This document shows, one piece after another, positions 35,589-43,202 of a stretch of 64,000 bases of DNA. This stretch comes from Pseudomonas panipatensis (lineage in GTDB: Bacteria > Pseudomonadota > Gammaproteobacteria > Pseudomonadales > Pseudomonadaceae), in the NCBI RefSeq assembly GCF_900099785.1, contig NZ_FNDS01000013.1, forward strand, positions 38,544 to 102,543, given 5' to 3'. The position numbers and the translations under genes were made by a program. Within the stretch, counting starts at the first letter, position 1. Each line of letters begins with the position of its first letter. The notes under the pieces are model-generated. The model was not told where the DNA came from. It saw nothing but the letters and a program-made list of their open reading frames with translations, and made no database searches.

Positions 35589-35650
35589 TGTTGCCCTGCC
35601 TGCAAAACTGAATCGCAGTATAGGGCGATTTTCCTACAACCGTTGCCGGG

Positions 35651-35656
35651 TATAGT
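35651..35656 (+). promoter_or_regulatory. Promoter -10 (TATAGT) of the candidate structured RNA
   Basis: TATAGT with TTTTCC 16 bases upstream (35629-35634). Start of transcription would fall about 35662-35665, exactly where the long closing stem of the RNA begins. Confidence 0.5.
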
Positions 35657-35662
35657 GCCAAC

Positions 35663-35811
35663 CAAGCCGCTGCAGCAACGGTGGGCACCACCCCGTCCAT
35701 CGTACGACCCTCGGTACACCCACCGAGTGGTCACTCTCCCCCGCGCATACCTGGCTGCAGCGGCTGCTCTCTTCCTCCAAGGCGCATGCTTGACCGGCAT
35801 GCGCCTTTTTT
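35663..35811 (+). ncRNA. Candidate structured small RNA, about 150 bases
   Basis: A compact transcription unit lying between LysR and the quinone reductase gene. It has a -10 box at 35651-35656. AGCCGCTGCAGC (35665-35676) pairs perfectly with GCTGCAGCGGCT (35754-35765), a 12-bp closing stem. Inside are hairpins GGTGG/CCACC (35680-35692) and CTCGGT/ACCGAG (35710-35727), plus an alternative GAGT/ACTC hairpin (35725-35736) that excludes the second. A strong terminator ends it at 35781-35811. There is no plausible reading frame within it. The fold resembles a multi-branched regulatory RNA; I do not recognise a known family. Confidence 0.6.
35781..35811 (+). terminator. Intrinsic terminator of the candidate structured RNA
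   Basis: GGCGCATGC and GCATGCGCC form a perfect 9-bp stem with a six/seven-base loop followed by six T on the plus strand. The only plus-strand transcript it can end is the short RNA from the promoter at 35651. Confidence 0.85.
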
Positions 35812-35887
35812 CGTCGTCCCCCCGCCGGCGGATTCAGCGCTAATTGAGTCCGCCGCTGACCAGCGCATCGCGCCACGCCATCCTGCG

Positions 35888-36592
35888 TCAGCGCGGCAGC
35901 GGGTAGAGGCGCTCGTCGAACTGCTCCAGGCGCGGAAACGCCAGCGGCTGGTCGCTCTGCAGATGCTGCAAACGCTCCTGGTATTGGCGCAGGAAATCCT
36001 GGCGCGCGTCGTTGCCGATGTAGGGCACGTGCCAGGCGACGAAGGGCGGCAGCACGGCCATGCCGGTGTAGGCCAGGGTGCCGCGCAGGATCGGCCGCAG
36101 CATGTCTTCCAGCGGGCCATGGATGGCGCCTTCGCCGAACATGTGCTCGCGCCCGCCGAGAGTCACGCTGAGCAACGCCTGCTTGCCGGTCAGGCCTCCC
36201 TGGTCATAGAAGCGCTTGCCGCCGTAGCAGATGCCCGAGACCAGCACGCGGTCGAACCAGCCCTTGAGGATGGCCGGCGCGGAGAACCAATAGATCGGGA
36301 AGTTGAAGATCACCAGGTCGGCCCAGAGCAGCTTGTCCAGCTCGCCCTGGATGTCCGCGGCGAGGGTCTTCGCCTTGGCCCCTTCGCGCTGCTCCAGGGC
36401 GTAGACCAGGTAGTCCGGGTTGGCTCGCTCGGCGAAATCGGCGGCGCTGGCCACCGGGTTCCAGTTCATCGCGTAGAGGTCCGAGACCTGCACGGCGTGC
36501 CCCTGGCCTTGCAGGGTTTCCTCGGCCAGTTGGCAGAGCGCGGAGCTGAAGGATTGCGGCTCGTTATGCGCGTGGACGATCAGTACGTTCAT
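35888..36592 (-). CDS. NAD(P)H dehydrogenase (quinone), flavodoxin-like
   Basis: A 234-residue FAD/FMN-dependent NAD(P)H:quinone oxidoreductase of the NQO1/MdaB/KefF family. Seen: MNVLIVHAHNEPQSFSSAL (phosphate-binding loop), DLVIFNFPIYWFSAPAILKGWFDRVL with flavin contacts, LSVTLGGREHMFGEGAIHG. It reduces quinones or other electrophiles by two electrons in the cytoplasm. Start ATG 36592. It is 46 bases downstream of the aldehyde dehydrogenase on the same strand and is probably the last gene of the aru-linked operon; in P. aeruginosa a quinone oxidoreductase gene also follows aruH. A direct role in arginine use is not shown. Confidence 0.9.
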   Translation of the reverse strand: MNVLIVHAHNEPQSFSSALCQLAEETLQGQGHAVQVSDLYAMNWNPVASAADFAERANPDYLVYALEQREGAKAKTLAADIQGELDKLLWADLVIFNFPIYWFSAPAILKGWFDRVLVSGICYGGKRFYDQGGLTGKQALLSVTLGGREHMFGEGAIHGPLEDMLRPILRGTLAYTGMAVLPPFVAWHVPYIGNDARQDFLRQYQERLQHLQSDQPLAFPRLEQFDERLYPLPR

Positions 36593-36638
36593 GGGAATCC
36601 TTGGGGGGGTTGGGGGAGGGCCCTGCCCTCCCCGTGCA

Positions 36639-38057
36639 TCAGAGCTGGATGGCTTTGTGTTCGACGAATTCGGCCAGGCCTTCCTCGCCCCATTCGCGGC
36701 CGTTGCCGGACTGTTTGTAGCCGCCGAAGGGCGCGCGGTAGTTGAAGGCGCCACCGTTGACGAAGCATTGGCCGGCGCGCATCCGCCGCGCCAGTCGCAG
36801 GCCGCGTTCGCGGTCGCCGGCCCAGACCGCGCTGGACAGGCCGAACGGCGAATCGTTGGCGATGCGCACGGCGTCGTCCTCGTCGGCGTAGGGGATCAGG
36901 CAGAGCACCGGGCCGAAGATTTCCTCGCGGGCGATGCGCATCCGGTTGTTCACCGCGGCGAACAGGGTCGGCCGCACGTAGTGTCCGCGCGCCAGACCGG
37001 ACGGCCGCTCGGCGCCACCGCAAAGCAGGCGCGCACCCTCCTCCTGGCCGAGTCGGATGTAGTCGAGCACGGTCTTGCGCTGGCTGGCCGAGCACATCGG
37101 GCCGAGGAAACTGCGCGGGTCCAGCGGGTCGCCGAGCGTCAGGCTCTCGCACTCGGCGCGGGCGATCTCCAGGGCCTCGGCGTAGCGACTGGCCGGCAGC
37201 AGCATGCGGGTCAGCGCGGTGCAGGTCTGCCCGGAATTGATCATCACGTCCTGCACGCCGTGGCGCACGGCGGCGGCGAGATCGGCATCGGCGGTGATGA
37301 GGAACGGCGACTTGCCGCCCAGCTCCAGGCAGACACGCTTGACCGTCGGCGCCGCCGCTTCGGCCACGCGCACGCCGGCGCCGGTGGAGCCGGTGAAGGA
37401 CAGCATGTCCACGTCCGGGTGCCGCGCCAGGGCTTCGCCGACCTTGGCGCCGGGGCCGCTGACCAGGTTGAAGACGCCTGCCGGCAGGCCGATGGCGTCG
37501 ATCATCTCGGCCAGCAGGAAGGCGTGCAGCGGGGTGTCCTGGCTCGGCTTGACCACCACCGTGCAACCAGCGGCCAGCGCCGGGGCGAGCTTGCCGATGA
37601 GCTGGTGCAGCGGGTAGTTCCAGGGGTTGATGAAGGCGCAGACGCCCACCGCTTCCTTCATCACCAACGAGTTGCCGACCTCGCGCACCGTGTCCATGTG
37701 CGCAGCCAGCTCGGCATAGCTTTCCAGGCCCTCGATCGGCCCGTCCACCTGCACCATGCGGCACCACTGGACGGGCATGCCCAGCTCGGCGGTGATCAGC
37801 GCGGCCATCTCGTCGGCGCGCTGCCTCAGCTGCGCGGCGAGTGCACGGATGTAGCCGGCGCGCACGTGGGACGGCGTTTGCGACCAGGCCGGGAAGGCAC
37901 GGCGCGCGGCGTCCACCGCGCGGTTCACGTCGGCTTCGCTGCCCAGCGCTACGCGACCGATGGTTTCTTCGCTGGCCGGGTTCTGCACCTCGGCCAGGCC
38001 CTGCCCTTGCGGCGCCACCCAGGCGCCGTCGATGTAGAGCTGGCGACGGTCATGCAT
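36639..38057 (-). CDS. Aldehyde dehydrogenase, probable 4-guanidinobutyraldehyde dehydrogenase
   Basis: A 472-residue NAD(P)+-dependent ALDH. Residues: NPWNYPLHQLIGKLAPALAA, GSTGAGVRVAE (NAD ring loop), catalytic Glu in CLELGGKSPFL, catalytic Cys in NSGQTCTALTRML near residue 280, and EEIFGPVLCLIPY. The substrate is not fixed by sequence, but its start codon overlaps the aruH stop (ATGCATGA), so it is translated with the arginine transaminase. The product of the next pathway step, 4-guanidinobutyraldehyde from AruI, is an aldehyde needing exactly this enzyme. In P. aeruginosa that step is given to the unlinked KauB. Function is inferred from context. Confidence 0.85.
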   Translation of the reverse strand: MHDRRQLYIDGAWVAPQGQGLAEVQNPASEETIGRVALGSEADVNRAVDAARRAFPAWSQTPSHVRAGYIRALAAQLRQRADEMAALITAELGMPVQWCRMVQVDGPIEGLESYAELAAHMDTVREVGNSLVMKEAVGVCAFINPWNYPLHQLIGKLAPALAAGCTVVVKPSQDTPLHAFLLAEMIDAIGLPAGVFNLVSGPGAKVGEALARHPDVDMLSFTGSTGAGVRVAEAAAPTVKRVCLELGGKSPFLITADADLAAAVRHGVQDVMINSGQTCTALTRMLLPASRYAEALEIARAECESLTLGDPLDPRSFLGPMCSASQRKTVLDYIRLGQEEGARLLCGGAERPSGLARGHYVRPTLFAAVNNRMRIAREEIFGPVLCLIPYADEDDAVRIANDSPFGLSSAVWAGDRERGLRLARRMRAGQCFVNGGAFNYRAPFGGYKQSGNGREWGEEGLAEFVEHKAIQL

Positions 38058-39240
38058 AGCGCTTCTCCTTGAGCCGTTCGGCGGCGCACAGAGCGATGCG
38101 CCGGCAGGCTTCGCGCAACGGCTCGGCGCCGAGCACCAGGCCCAGGCGGATATGCCCGGCGGCGCTGGGGCCGAAGGCTTCGCCGGCCAGCACCGAGACG
38201 CCATGGCGCTCCAGCAGCCGGTCGGCGAAGGCCTGGGCGGAAAGCCCGGTGGCGCGGATATCGACCATCACGAACATGCCGCCGTCCGGGCGCAGGGCGC
38301 GAACGCCGACACAATCGGCGAGGCAGTCGATGACCAGGTCGCGACGCTGGCGATAGGCCTCGCGCATGGCGTCCAGCTCCGGCAGGTGCGCTTCCAGCGC
38401 GGTGCAGGCGGCGTCCTGGATGAAGTCCGGCGAGCCGTAGAGCATGCACAGGGCGAGGTTCTCCAGGTGCGCGCAGAGCGCCGGCGGACCGACCACCCAG
38501 CCGACCCGCCAGCCGGTCATGGCGTGGGACTTGGACAGGCTGTTGAGGGTCGCGGTGCGTTCGGCCATACCCGGCAGGCTGGCCGGGCTGATGTGCTCGC
38601 CGTCGAACAGCAGTTCGCTGTAGACCTCGTCGGAGATCATCCACAGGTCGTGCTCGATGCACAGCGCCGCCAGGGCCTCCCAGGTGGCCTGTGGCAGGCT
38701 GGCGCCGGAGGGGTTGTGCGGGCTGTTGATCGCCAGCGCGCGGGTGCGCGGGGTGATCAGCGCGGCGACGTCCTCGGCCTGCACGCGGAAGCCGTGCTCG
38801 GAACGTACCGGCACCGGGATGACCTTGGCGCCGCAGGCACCGAACACCGCTTCGTAGGTGACGTACATCGGCTCGGCGACGATGACTTCATCAGCGGGAT
38901 TCAGCAGGCATTGCGCCACGGCATAGAGCGCGCACTGGGCACCGGCCAGCACGACCACCTCGTCGGCGCTGACGGCCTGGCCGCTGCGCTGCGTGTGCCG
39001 GCGGGCGATGGCTTCGCGCAACGTGCGCTTGCCGCGCACGTCGGCGTAGTGGGTGTTGCCGGCCAGCAGGCTGTCGATGGCCGACTGCACGATGGGCTGC
39101 GGGGTGTCGAAGTCGGGGTCGCCGACCGACAGCAGCAGGATGTCGTCGCCCTGCGCCCTGCGCGCCAGGGCGCGGTAGTGGATATCCCAGGCGGCGGCGC
39201 CGTCGCCGGCGATGCGTTGGGTGAAGTGTGAGTAGCGCAT
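38050..39240 (-). CDS. aruH: Arginine--pyruvate transaminase
   Basis: A 396-residue class I/II PLP aminotransferase, nearly the same as P. aeruginosa AruH throughout, e.g. MRYSHFTQRIAGDGAAAWDI, LLLSVGDPDFDTPQPIV, LNSLSKSHAMTGWRVGWV (Schiff-base Lys), and HIRLGLVLGAEPLREACRR. It transfers the alpha-amino group of L-arginine to pyruvate, giving 2-ketoarginine and alanine: step one of the arginine transaminase pathway. AGGAGAT precedes ATG 39240. Here the order is aruI, aruH, aldehyde dehydrogenase, with 151 bases between aruI and aruH holding a palindrome (CCGAGC GCC GCTCGG). Confidence 0.96.
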   Translation of the reverse strand: MRYSHFTQRIAGDGAAAWDIHYRALARRAQGDDILLLSVGDPDFDTPQPIVQSAIDSLLAGNTHYADVRGKRTLREAIARRHTQRSGQAVSADEVVVLAGAQCALYAVAQCLLNPADEVIVAEPMYVTYEAVFGACGAKVIPVPVRSEHGFRVQAEDVAALITPRTRALAINSPHNPSGASLPQATWEALAALCIEHDLWMISDEVYSELLFDGEHISPASLPGMAERTATLNSLSKSHAMTGWRVGWVVGPPALCAHLENLALCMLYGSPDFIQDAACTALEAHLPELDAMREAYRQRRDLVIDCLADCVGVRALRPDGGMFVMVDIRATGLSAQAFADRLLERHGVSVLAGEAFGPSAAGHIRLGLVLGAEPLREACRRIALCAAERLKEKRYA

Positions 39241-39272
39241 GTGTCGATCTCCTGGGCCTGTTCAAGGCCTGT

Positions 39273-39287
39273 CCGAGCGCCGCTCGG
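39273..39287. promoter_or_regulatory. Palindrome in the aruI-aruH gap
   Basis: CCGAGC-GCC-GCTCGG, a perfect 6+3+6 inverted repeat 33 bases before the aruH start. It may be a regulator site or an mRNA hairpin near the aruH ribosome-binding site; nothing in the sequence decides between them. Confidence 0.3.
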
Positions 39288-39391
39288 GCCAGGCAAAAGC
39301 AGGCGAAAAAGCGCAGTTAGGCGTGCCAAATGTGCCTGTCGAGCCTGCCTTCGACGCCGCATGGGCAAGCGCAGGCAGGCATGGAACGGGC

Positions 39392-41002
39392 TCAGCGGGC
39401 GCAGGCGTGTTTCAGCTCGACCAGGGTCACGCCGGGGTGGGCGAAGCCGGCGCGCAGGTCGCGCTCCAGCTCGTCCAGGCTCTGCGGTTGGCGCACGGCG
39501 CAGCCGTAGGCGCGGCCGAGCAGGGCGAAGTCCGGGTTGCGCGGCAGCACGCCGACCGGCTCGATGTCCAGGCTGAGCATGTCGTCGCGGATCTGCCCGA
39601 GCGCGTCGTTGTTCCACAGCAGCACCACCAGCGGGCTGTCCAGCTCCTCGCTGGCGGTGGCCAGCTCCTGCGCGGTGTAGAGGAAGCCGCCGTCGCCGAC
39701 CAGCACCAGACCGGGACGCTCGGGCGCGCCGAACTTGGCGCCGATGCCGGCCGGCACGCCATAGCCGAGGGTGCCGTAGCCAGTGGGGTGCAGCCAGCCG
39801 CGCGGCGCCCGGCTGGGGAACAGGTAATTGGCGGTGTAGGCCAGTTGCGTCATGTCGCTGGCGATGAAGGCGTTCTCCGGCAGCACCGTGGCGATGCGTT
39901 CGAGGATCGCCTTGTGGATAAGCTGCAGCGGCGCGTGACTGGCCTCCAGTTGCTGGCGCAGTTGCGCCACGCGGGCATGGGCGCCGCCGGCGTCGCGCGC
40001 GGCGCCCGGCAGCGCGGCGAGCAGCGCTTCGGCGCTGGCCTTGGCGTCGCCGAGCAGGGCCACGGCGCAGGGGTAGAAGTCGTTGAACTTGCGCGCATCG
40101 AGGTCGACGCGGATGACCTCGCCGCTCAGCGGCAGACGCTCGCGCCAGTAGTCGGTGTCGGCCATTTCGGTGCCGATGGCCAGGACCACATCGGCCTCGG
40201 CGATCATGTCCCAGCCGGCCTGGGTGCACAGGGTAGCGCCAGCGGCCAGCGCTGCCTGCGGCGCCAACAGACCCTTGCCGGCAACGCTGGTGAACAGCGG
40301 CGCGGCCAGGCGCTCGCTGAGCGCGGCCAGGGCCTCGGCGGCATGCAGCGCGCCACCGCCGGCGATGATCATCGGCCGCTGGGCGCCCGCCAGCTTGGCC
40401 ACCGCCTGTTGCAGCGCGGCGGCCGCCGGCAGGCCACGGCCGGGACGGCGCACCACCTCGGCGGTCCAGTCGCGGGCGATGGGCGCAGCGAGCACGTCCA
40501 GCGGCACCGAGATATGCACCGGACGCGGGCGCTCGCTGTCGAACACGGCGTAGGCGCGGGCGATCAGCTCCGGCAAATCCTCCGGGCTCAGGGCGACCGC
40601 CGAGAAGGCGCTGATCGGCGCGGTCATGGCGCGCTGGTCCTGGGTCTCGTGCAGACAGCCCCAGCCTTTGCCGAGGCTCGCCGTGTGGTTGACGCTGGAA
40701 ATCACCAGCAGCGGGATGGAGTCCGCGTAGGCCTGGCCGATGGCGGTGGCGGCGTTGGTCACCCCCGGACCGGTGATGATGAAGGCCACGCCGGGCTTGC
40801 CGCTGACCCGCGCGTAGCCATCGGCCATGAAGCCGGCGCCCTGCTCGTGGCGGGTCAGCACATGGCGGATGCCACTGCCGGGCAGCCCACGGTACAGCTC
40901 CAGGGTGTGTACGCCGGGAATGCCGAACACGGTGTCGACGCCGTAGTTGGCCAGCAGGCGGACCAGCGCCTGGCCGCCGGTGAGAGTCTTGTCGTTGCGC
41001 AT
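39392..41002 (-). CDS. aruI: 2-ketoarginine decarboxylase
   Basis: A 536-residue thiamine-diphosphate enzyme that decarboxylates 2-ketoarginine to 4-guanidinobutyraldehyde. It aligns along its length with P. aeruginosa AruI. N-terminal ThDP domain GIPGVHTLELYRGLPGSGI with the activating Glu in HVLTRHEQGAGFMADGYAR; middle domain PLFTSVAGKGLL; C-terminal GDGGFLYTAQELATASEEL and WNNDALGQI, the GDG...NN motif that binds Mg-ThDP. GGAG lies 8 bases before ATG 41002. A REP-type inverted repeat pair separates it from the acyl-CoA ligase gene upstream, which may tune the mRNA ratio. Confidence 0.95.
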   Translation of the reverse strand: MRNDKTLTGGQALVRLLANYGVDTVFGIPGVHTLELYRGLPGSGIRHVLTRHEQGAGFMADGYARVSGKPGVAFIITGPGVTNAATAIGQAYADSIPLLVISSVNHTASLGKGWGCLHETQDQRAMTAPISAFSAVALSPEDLPELIARAYAVFDSERPRPVHISVPLDVLAAPIARDWTAEVVRRPGRGLPAAAALQQAVAKLAGAQRPMIIAGGGALHAAEALAALSERLAAPLFTSVAGKGLLAPQAALAAGATLCTQAGWDMIAEADVVLAIGTEMADTDYWRERLPLSGEVIRVDLDARKFNDFYPCAVALLGDAKASAEALLAALPGAARDAGGAHARVAQLRQQLEASHAPLQLIHKAILERIATVLPENAFIASDMTQLAYTANYLFPSRAPRGWLHPTGYGTLGYGVPAGIGAKFGAPERPGLVLVGDGGFLYTAQELATASEELDSPLVVLLWNNDALGQIRDDMLSLDIEPVGVLPRNPDFALLGRAYGCAVRQPQSLDELERDLRAGFAHPGVTLVELKHACAR

Positions 41003-41026
41003 GGGAAATCTCCAAAGCTGTTCTTC

Positions 41027-41098
41027 GGCGGATAACCGCACGCGGTCATTCGCCCTACTCCAATCCCGAGGGCGAATGACGCCAGCGCGTCATCCGCC
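41027..41098. repeat. REP-type inverted doublet between the acyl-CoA ligase gene and aruI
   Basis: Two 29-base units face each other: 41027-41055 (beginning GGCGGATAACCG, ending TCATTCGCCC) and 41070-41098 (beginning GGGCGAATGACG, ending TCATCCGCC). One is close to the reverse complement of the other, with 14 bases between. This is the form of Pseudomonas repetitive extragenic palindromes/REPINs, here inside an operon. Confidence 0.8.
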
Positions 41099-41107
41099 AT
41101 CCGGCGC

Positions 41108-43192
41108 CTAACCCAATCGAACCAACGCATCCACCGCCACGGCGCCTTCGGCATTCACCAGCAGCGGGTTGACGTCCAGCTCCAGCAGGCTGTCGACGTG
41201 CTCGCAGGCGTAGTCGGCGACCGCGCGGATGGCATCCACCAGCGCGTCCATGTCCACTGCCGGGCGGCCACGGAAACCGCTCAGCAACGGAGCGCTGCGC
41301 AGGCTCAGCAGGGCGTCGCGGATCGCCGCGTCGGTGGTCGGCAGCAGCAGGCTGCGGCTGTCCTTGAGCAGCTCGACGAGGATGCCGCCGGCGCCCAGCA
41401 CCAGGGCCAGGCCGAAGCCGACCTCGCGCTTGATGCCGATGATCAGCTCGGCCAGCGGCGGGCTGGCCATGCGCTCCAGCAGCACCTGGTCGAAGGGCAC
41501 CTGGGGTGCGTGCTTCGCCAGGCTCTCGCGCATGTCGAACAGCGCCGCTTCCAGCGCCGCCTCGTTGCGCAGGTTCAGCGCCACGCCGCCGGCTTCGGTC
41601 TTGTGCGGCAGCTCGACGCTGACCGCCTTGAGCACCAGCGGATAACCCAGGTCGGCGGCCGCTTCGCGGGCTTGCCGCGGCGTGCTCAGCACGGCCGCCG
41701 GCAGCGGCAGGCCGAAGGCTTTCAGCGCCTGCTTGGACTGCCACTCGTCCAGCAGCCGGCCTTCGCCTTCTACGGCTTGCGGACACAGCGGCACCAGCGC
41801 CGCTTCGCCACGCGCCAGCAATGCCTCGCGGCGCTGGCGGTAATGGGCGATGCGGCCCCAGGCGGCGAGACCGTCCTCGACGCCCTGCAAGGCGGCGACG
41901 CCGTGGCCGTGCAGCCGTTCGCGGGCATGCGCCGGCAGCAGTTCGGGCAGTGCCGAGGCGATGAAGCCGACCTTGCCGTGGCGCGCCAGCGCCGCGCAGT
42001 ACAGCTCCAGCAGCAGGTCGCACTGCGGGCGTTCGCCGGTCTCTTCGCCGGGGTAGTCGAGCACCAGCAGGGCGGCATCGGCGGGGGTCCGCAGGGCGCT
42101 GTCGAGCATCCGTTCCAGGGCCGCGCCGTCGCCCCAGATGGCGGTGGTGAAGTCCAGCGGGTTGGCGATGTTGGCGTAGTCCGGCAGCACCTCGGCCAGC
42201 GCCAGGCGCTGCGCCTCGCTCAGCGGCGGCAGGCTGAGGCCGTTGCGCTCGGCGTAGTCGGCGATCAGCCCGGCATCGCCGCCGGAGCAGGCCAGCGCGG
42301 CCAGGCGTGGGCCGCCCGGCAGGTTGCCGCAGGCGGCGGCCTTGAGGGTTTCGATGAAGCTCACCGGGCCGCTCACGCGGATCACCCCGAGGCGCTCGAA
42401 GAGGCTGTCGTAGAGCGCGTCGGAGCCAGCCAGCGAACTGGTGTGGCTGAGCGCCAGCTCGGCGCCGATCTGCGAGACGCCGGTTTTCAGGGCGATCAGC
42501 GGAATGCCCTTTTGCAAGGCCTTGTAGGCGGCGCGGGCGAAGCCGGGGACGTTCTTCAGGCCTTCCAGGTGCAGGCCGATGGCGGTCACGCGCGGCTCGT
42601 CGAGCAGCACGTCCATCAACTCGGCCACGCCCAGCTGCGCCTGGTTGCCCACCGAAGCCATGTAGGCGATGGGCAGCGAGCGGTCGCTCATCGACAGGTT
42701 GTAGGCGAAGTTGCCGCTCTGGGTCAGCACCGCCACGCCCTTCTCCACCCGCTGCCCGCCATGGGCCACCGGCCACAGCGCGGCGCCGTGCAGGTAGTCG
42801 AGCAGGCCGTAGCAGTTCGGCCCGAGCAGGGCCATGTCGCCGGCCGCGGCGAGCAATTGCTGTTGCAGGGCCTGGCCTTCGGCGCCGGTCTCGGCGAAAC
42901 CGGAGGCGTAGCAGATGGCGCCGCCGGCGCCTTTCGCGGCCAGTTCGGCGACCGCTTGCAAGGTCAGCTCGCGGTTGGTGGCGACGAACACCGCGTCCGG
43001 GCCTTCAGGTAGCGCGGCGATGCTGCGCACGCAAGGCACGCCTTCGAGTTCGTCGTATTGCGGGTTGACCAGCCACAGCGGGCCGGCGAAGCCGCCTTCG
43101 GCGCAGCGCTTGAGCGCGCGCGCCATGCTGCGTCCGCCAATGAAGGCCAGGTGCCGGGGCGCCAGCAGGCGCTGGAGGTTTTCGCGTTTCAT
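41108..43192 (-). CDS. NDP-forming acyl-CoA synthetase (acetate--CoA ligase family)
   Basis: A 694-residue fused alpha-beta protein of the ADP-forming acyl-CoA synthetase family. CoA-binding domain (LAPRHLAFIGGRSMARALKR), succinyl-CoA-ligase-like domain with LLGPNCYG and ALWP, the phosphohistidine region LALSHTSSLAGSDALYDSLF, then an ATP-grasp domain (GYPLVLKAVSVELPHKTEAG, LLELDVNPLLV). It would make an acyl-CoA from a carboxylic acid, ATP and CoA. It follows the acyl-CoA dehydrogenase by 10 bases and precedes aruI, the same neighbourhood as in P. aeruginosa. Whether its acid is 4-guanidinobutyrate or something else is open. Confidence 0.9.
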   Translation of the reverse strand: MKRENLQRLLAPRHLAFIGGRSMARALKRCAEGGFAGPLWLVNPQYDELEGVPCVRSIAALPEGPDAVFVATNRELTLQAVAELAAKGAGGAICYASGFAETGAEGQALQQQLLAAAGDMALLGPNCYGLLDYLHGAALWPVAHGGQRVEKGVAVLTQSGNFAYNLSMSDRSLPIAYMASVGNQAQLGVAELMDVLLDEPRVTAIGLHLEGLKNVPGFARAAYKALQKGIPLIALKTGVSQIGAELALSHTSSLAGSDALYDSLFERLGVIRVSGPVSFIETLKAAACGNLPGGPRLAALACSGGDAGLIADYAERNGLSLPPLSEAQRLALAEVLPDYANIANPLDFTTAIWGDGAALERMLDSALRTPADAALLVLDYPGEETGERPQCDLLLELYCAALARHGKVGFIASALPELLPAHARERLHGHGVAALQGVEDGLAAWGRIAHYRQRREALLARGEAALVPLCPQAVEGEGRLLDEWQSKQALKAFGLPLPAAVLSTPRQAREAAADLGYPLVLKAVSVELPHKTEAGGVALNLRNEAALEAALFDMRESLAKHAPQVPFDQVLLERMASPPLAELIIGIKREVGFGLALVLGAGGILVELLKDSRSLLLPTTDAAIRDALLSLRSAPLLSGFRGRPAVDMDALVDAIRAVADYACEHVDSLLELDVNPLLVNAEGAVAVDALVRLG

Positions 43193-43202
43193 CGCCCAGA
43201 CC

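Noticed and set aside
35643..35843. 66-codon frame across the candidate RNA at 35.66-35.81 kb
   Set aside because: It starts before the promoter's transcription start, reads through the terminator hairpin and has no ribosome-binding site.
39310..39340. Sigma-54-like TGGCACG...TGCGC sequence between aruI and aruH (minus strand)
   Set aside because: The GG and GC elements are one base too far apart for a sigma-54 promoter, whose spacing is strict, and the first gene of the operon lies upstream.
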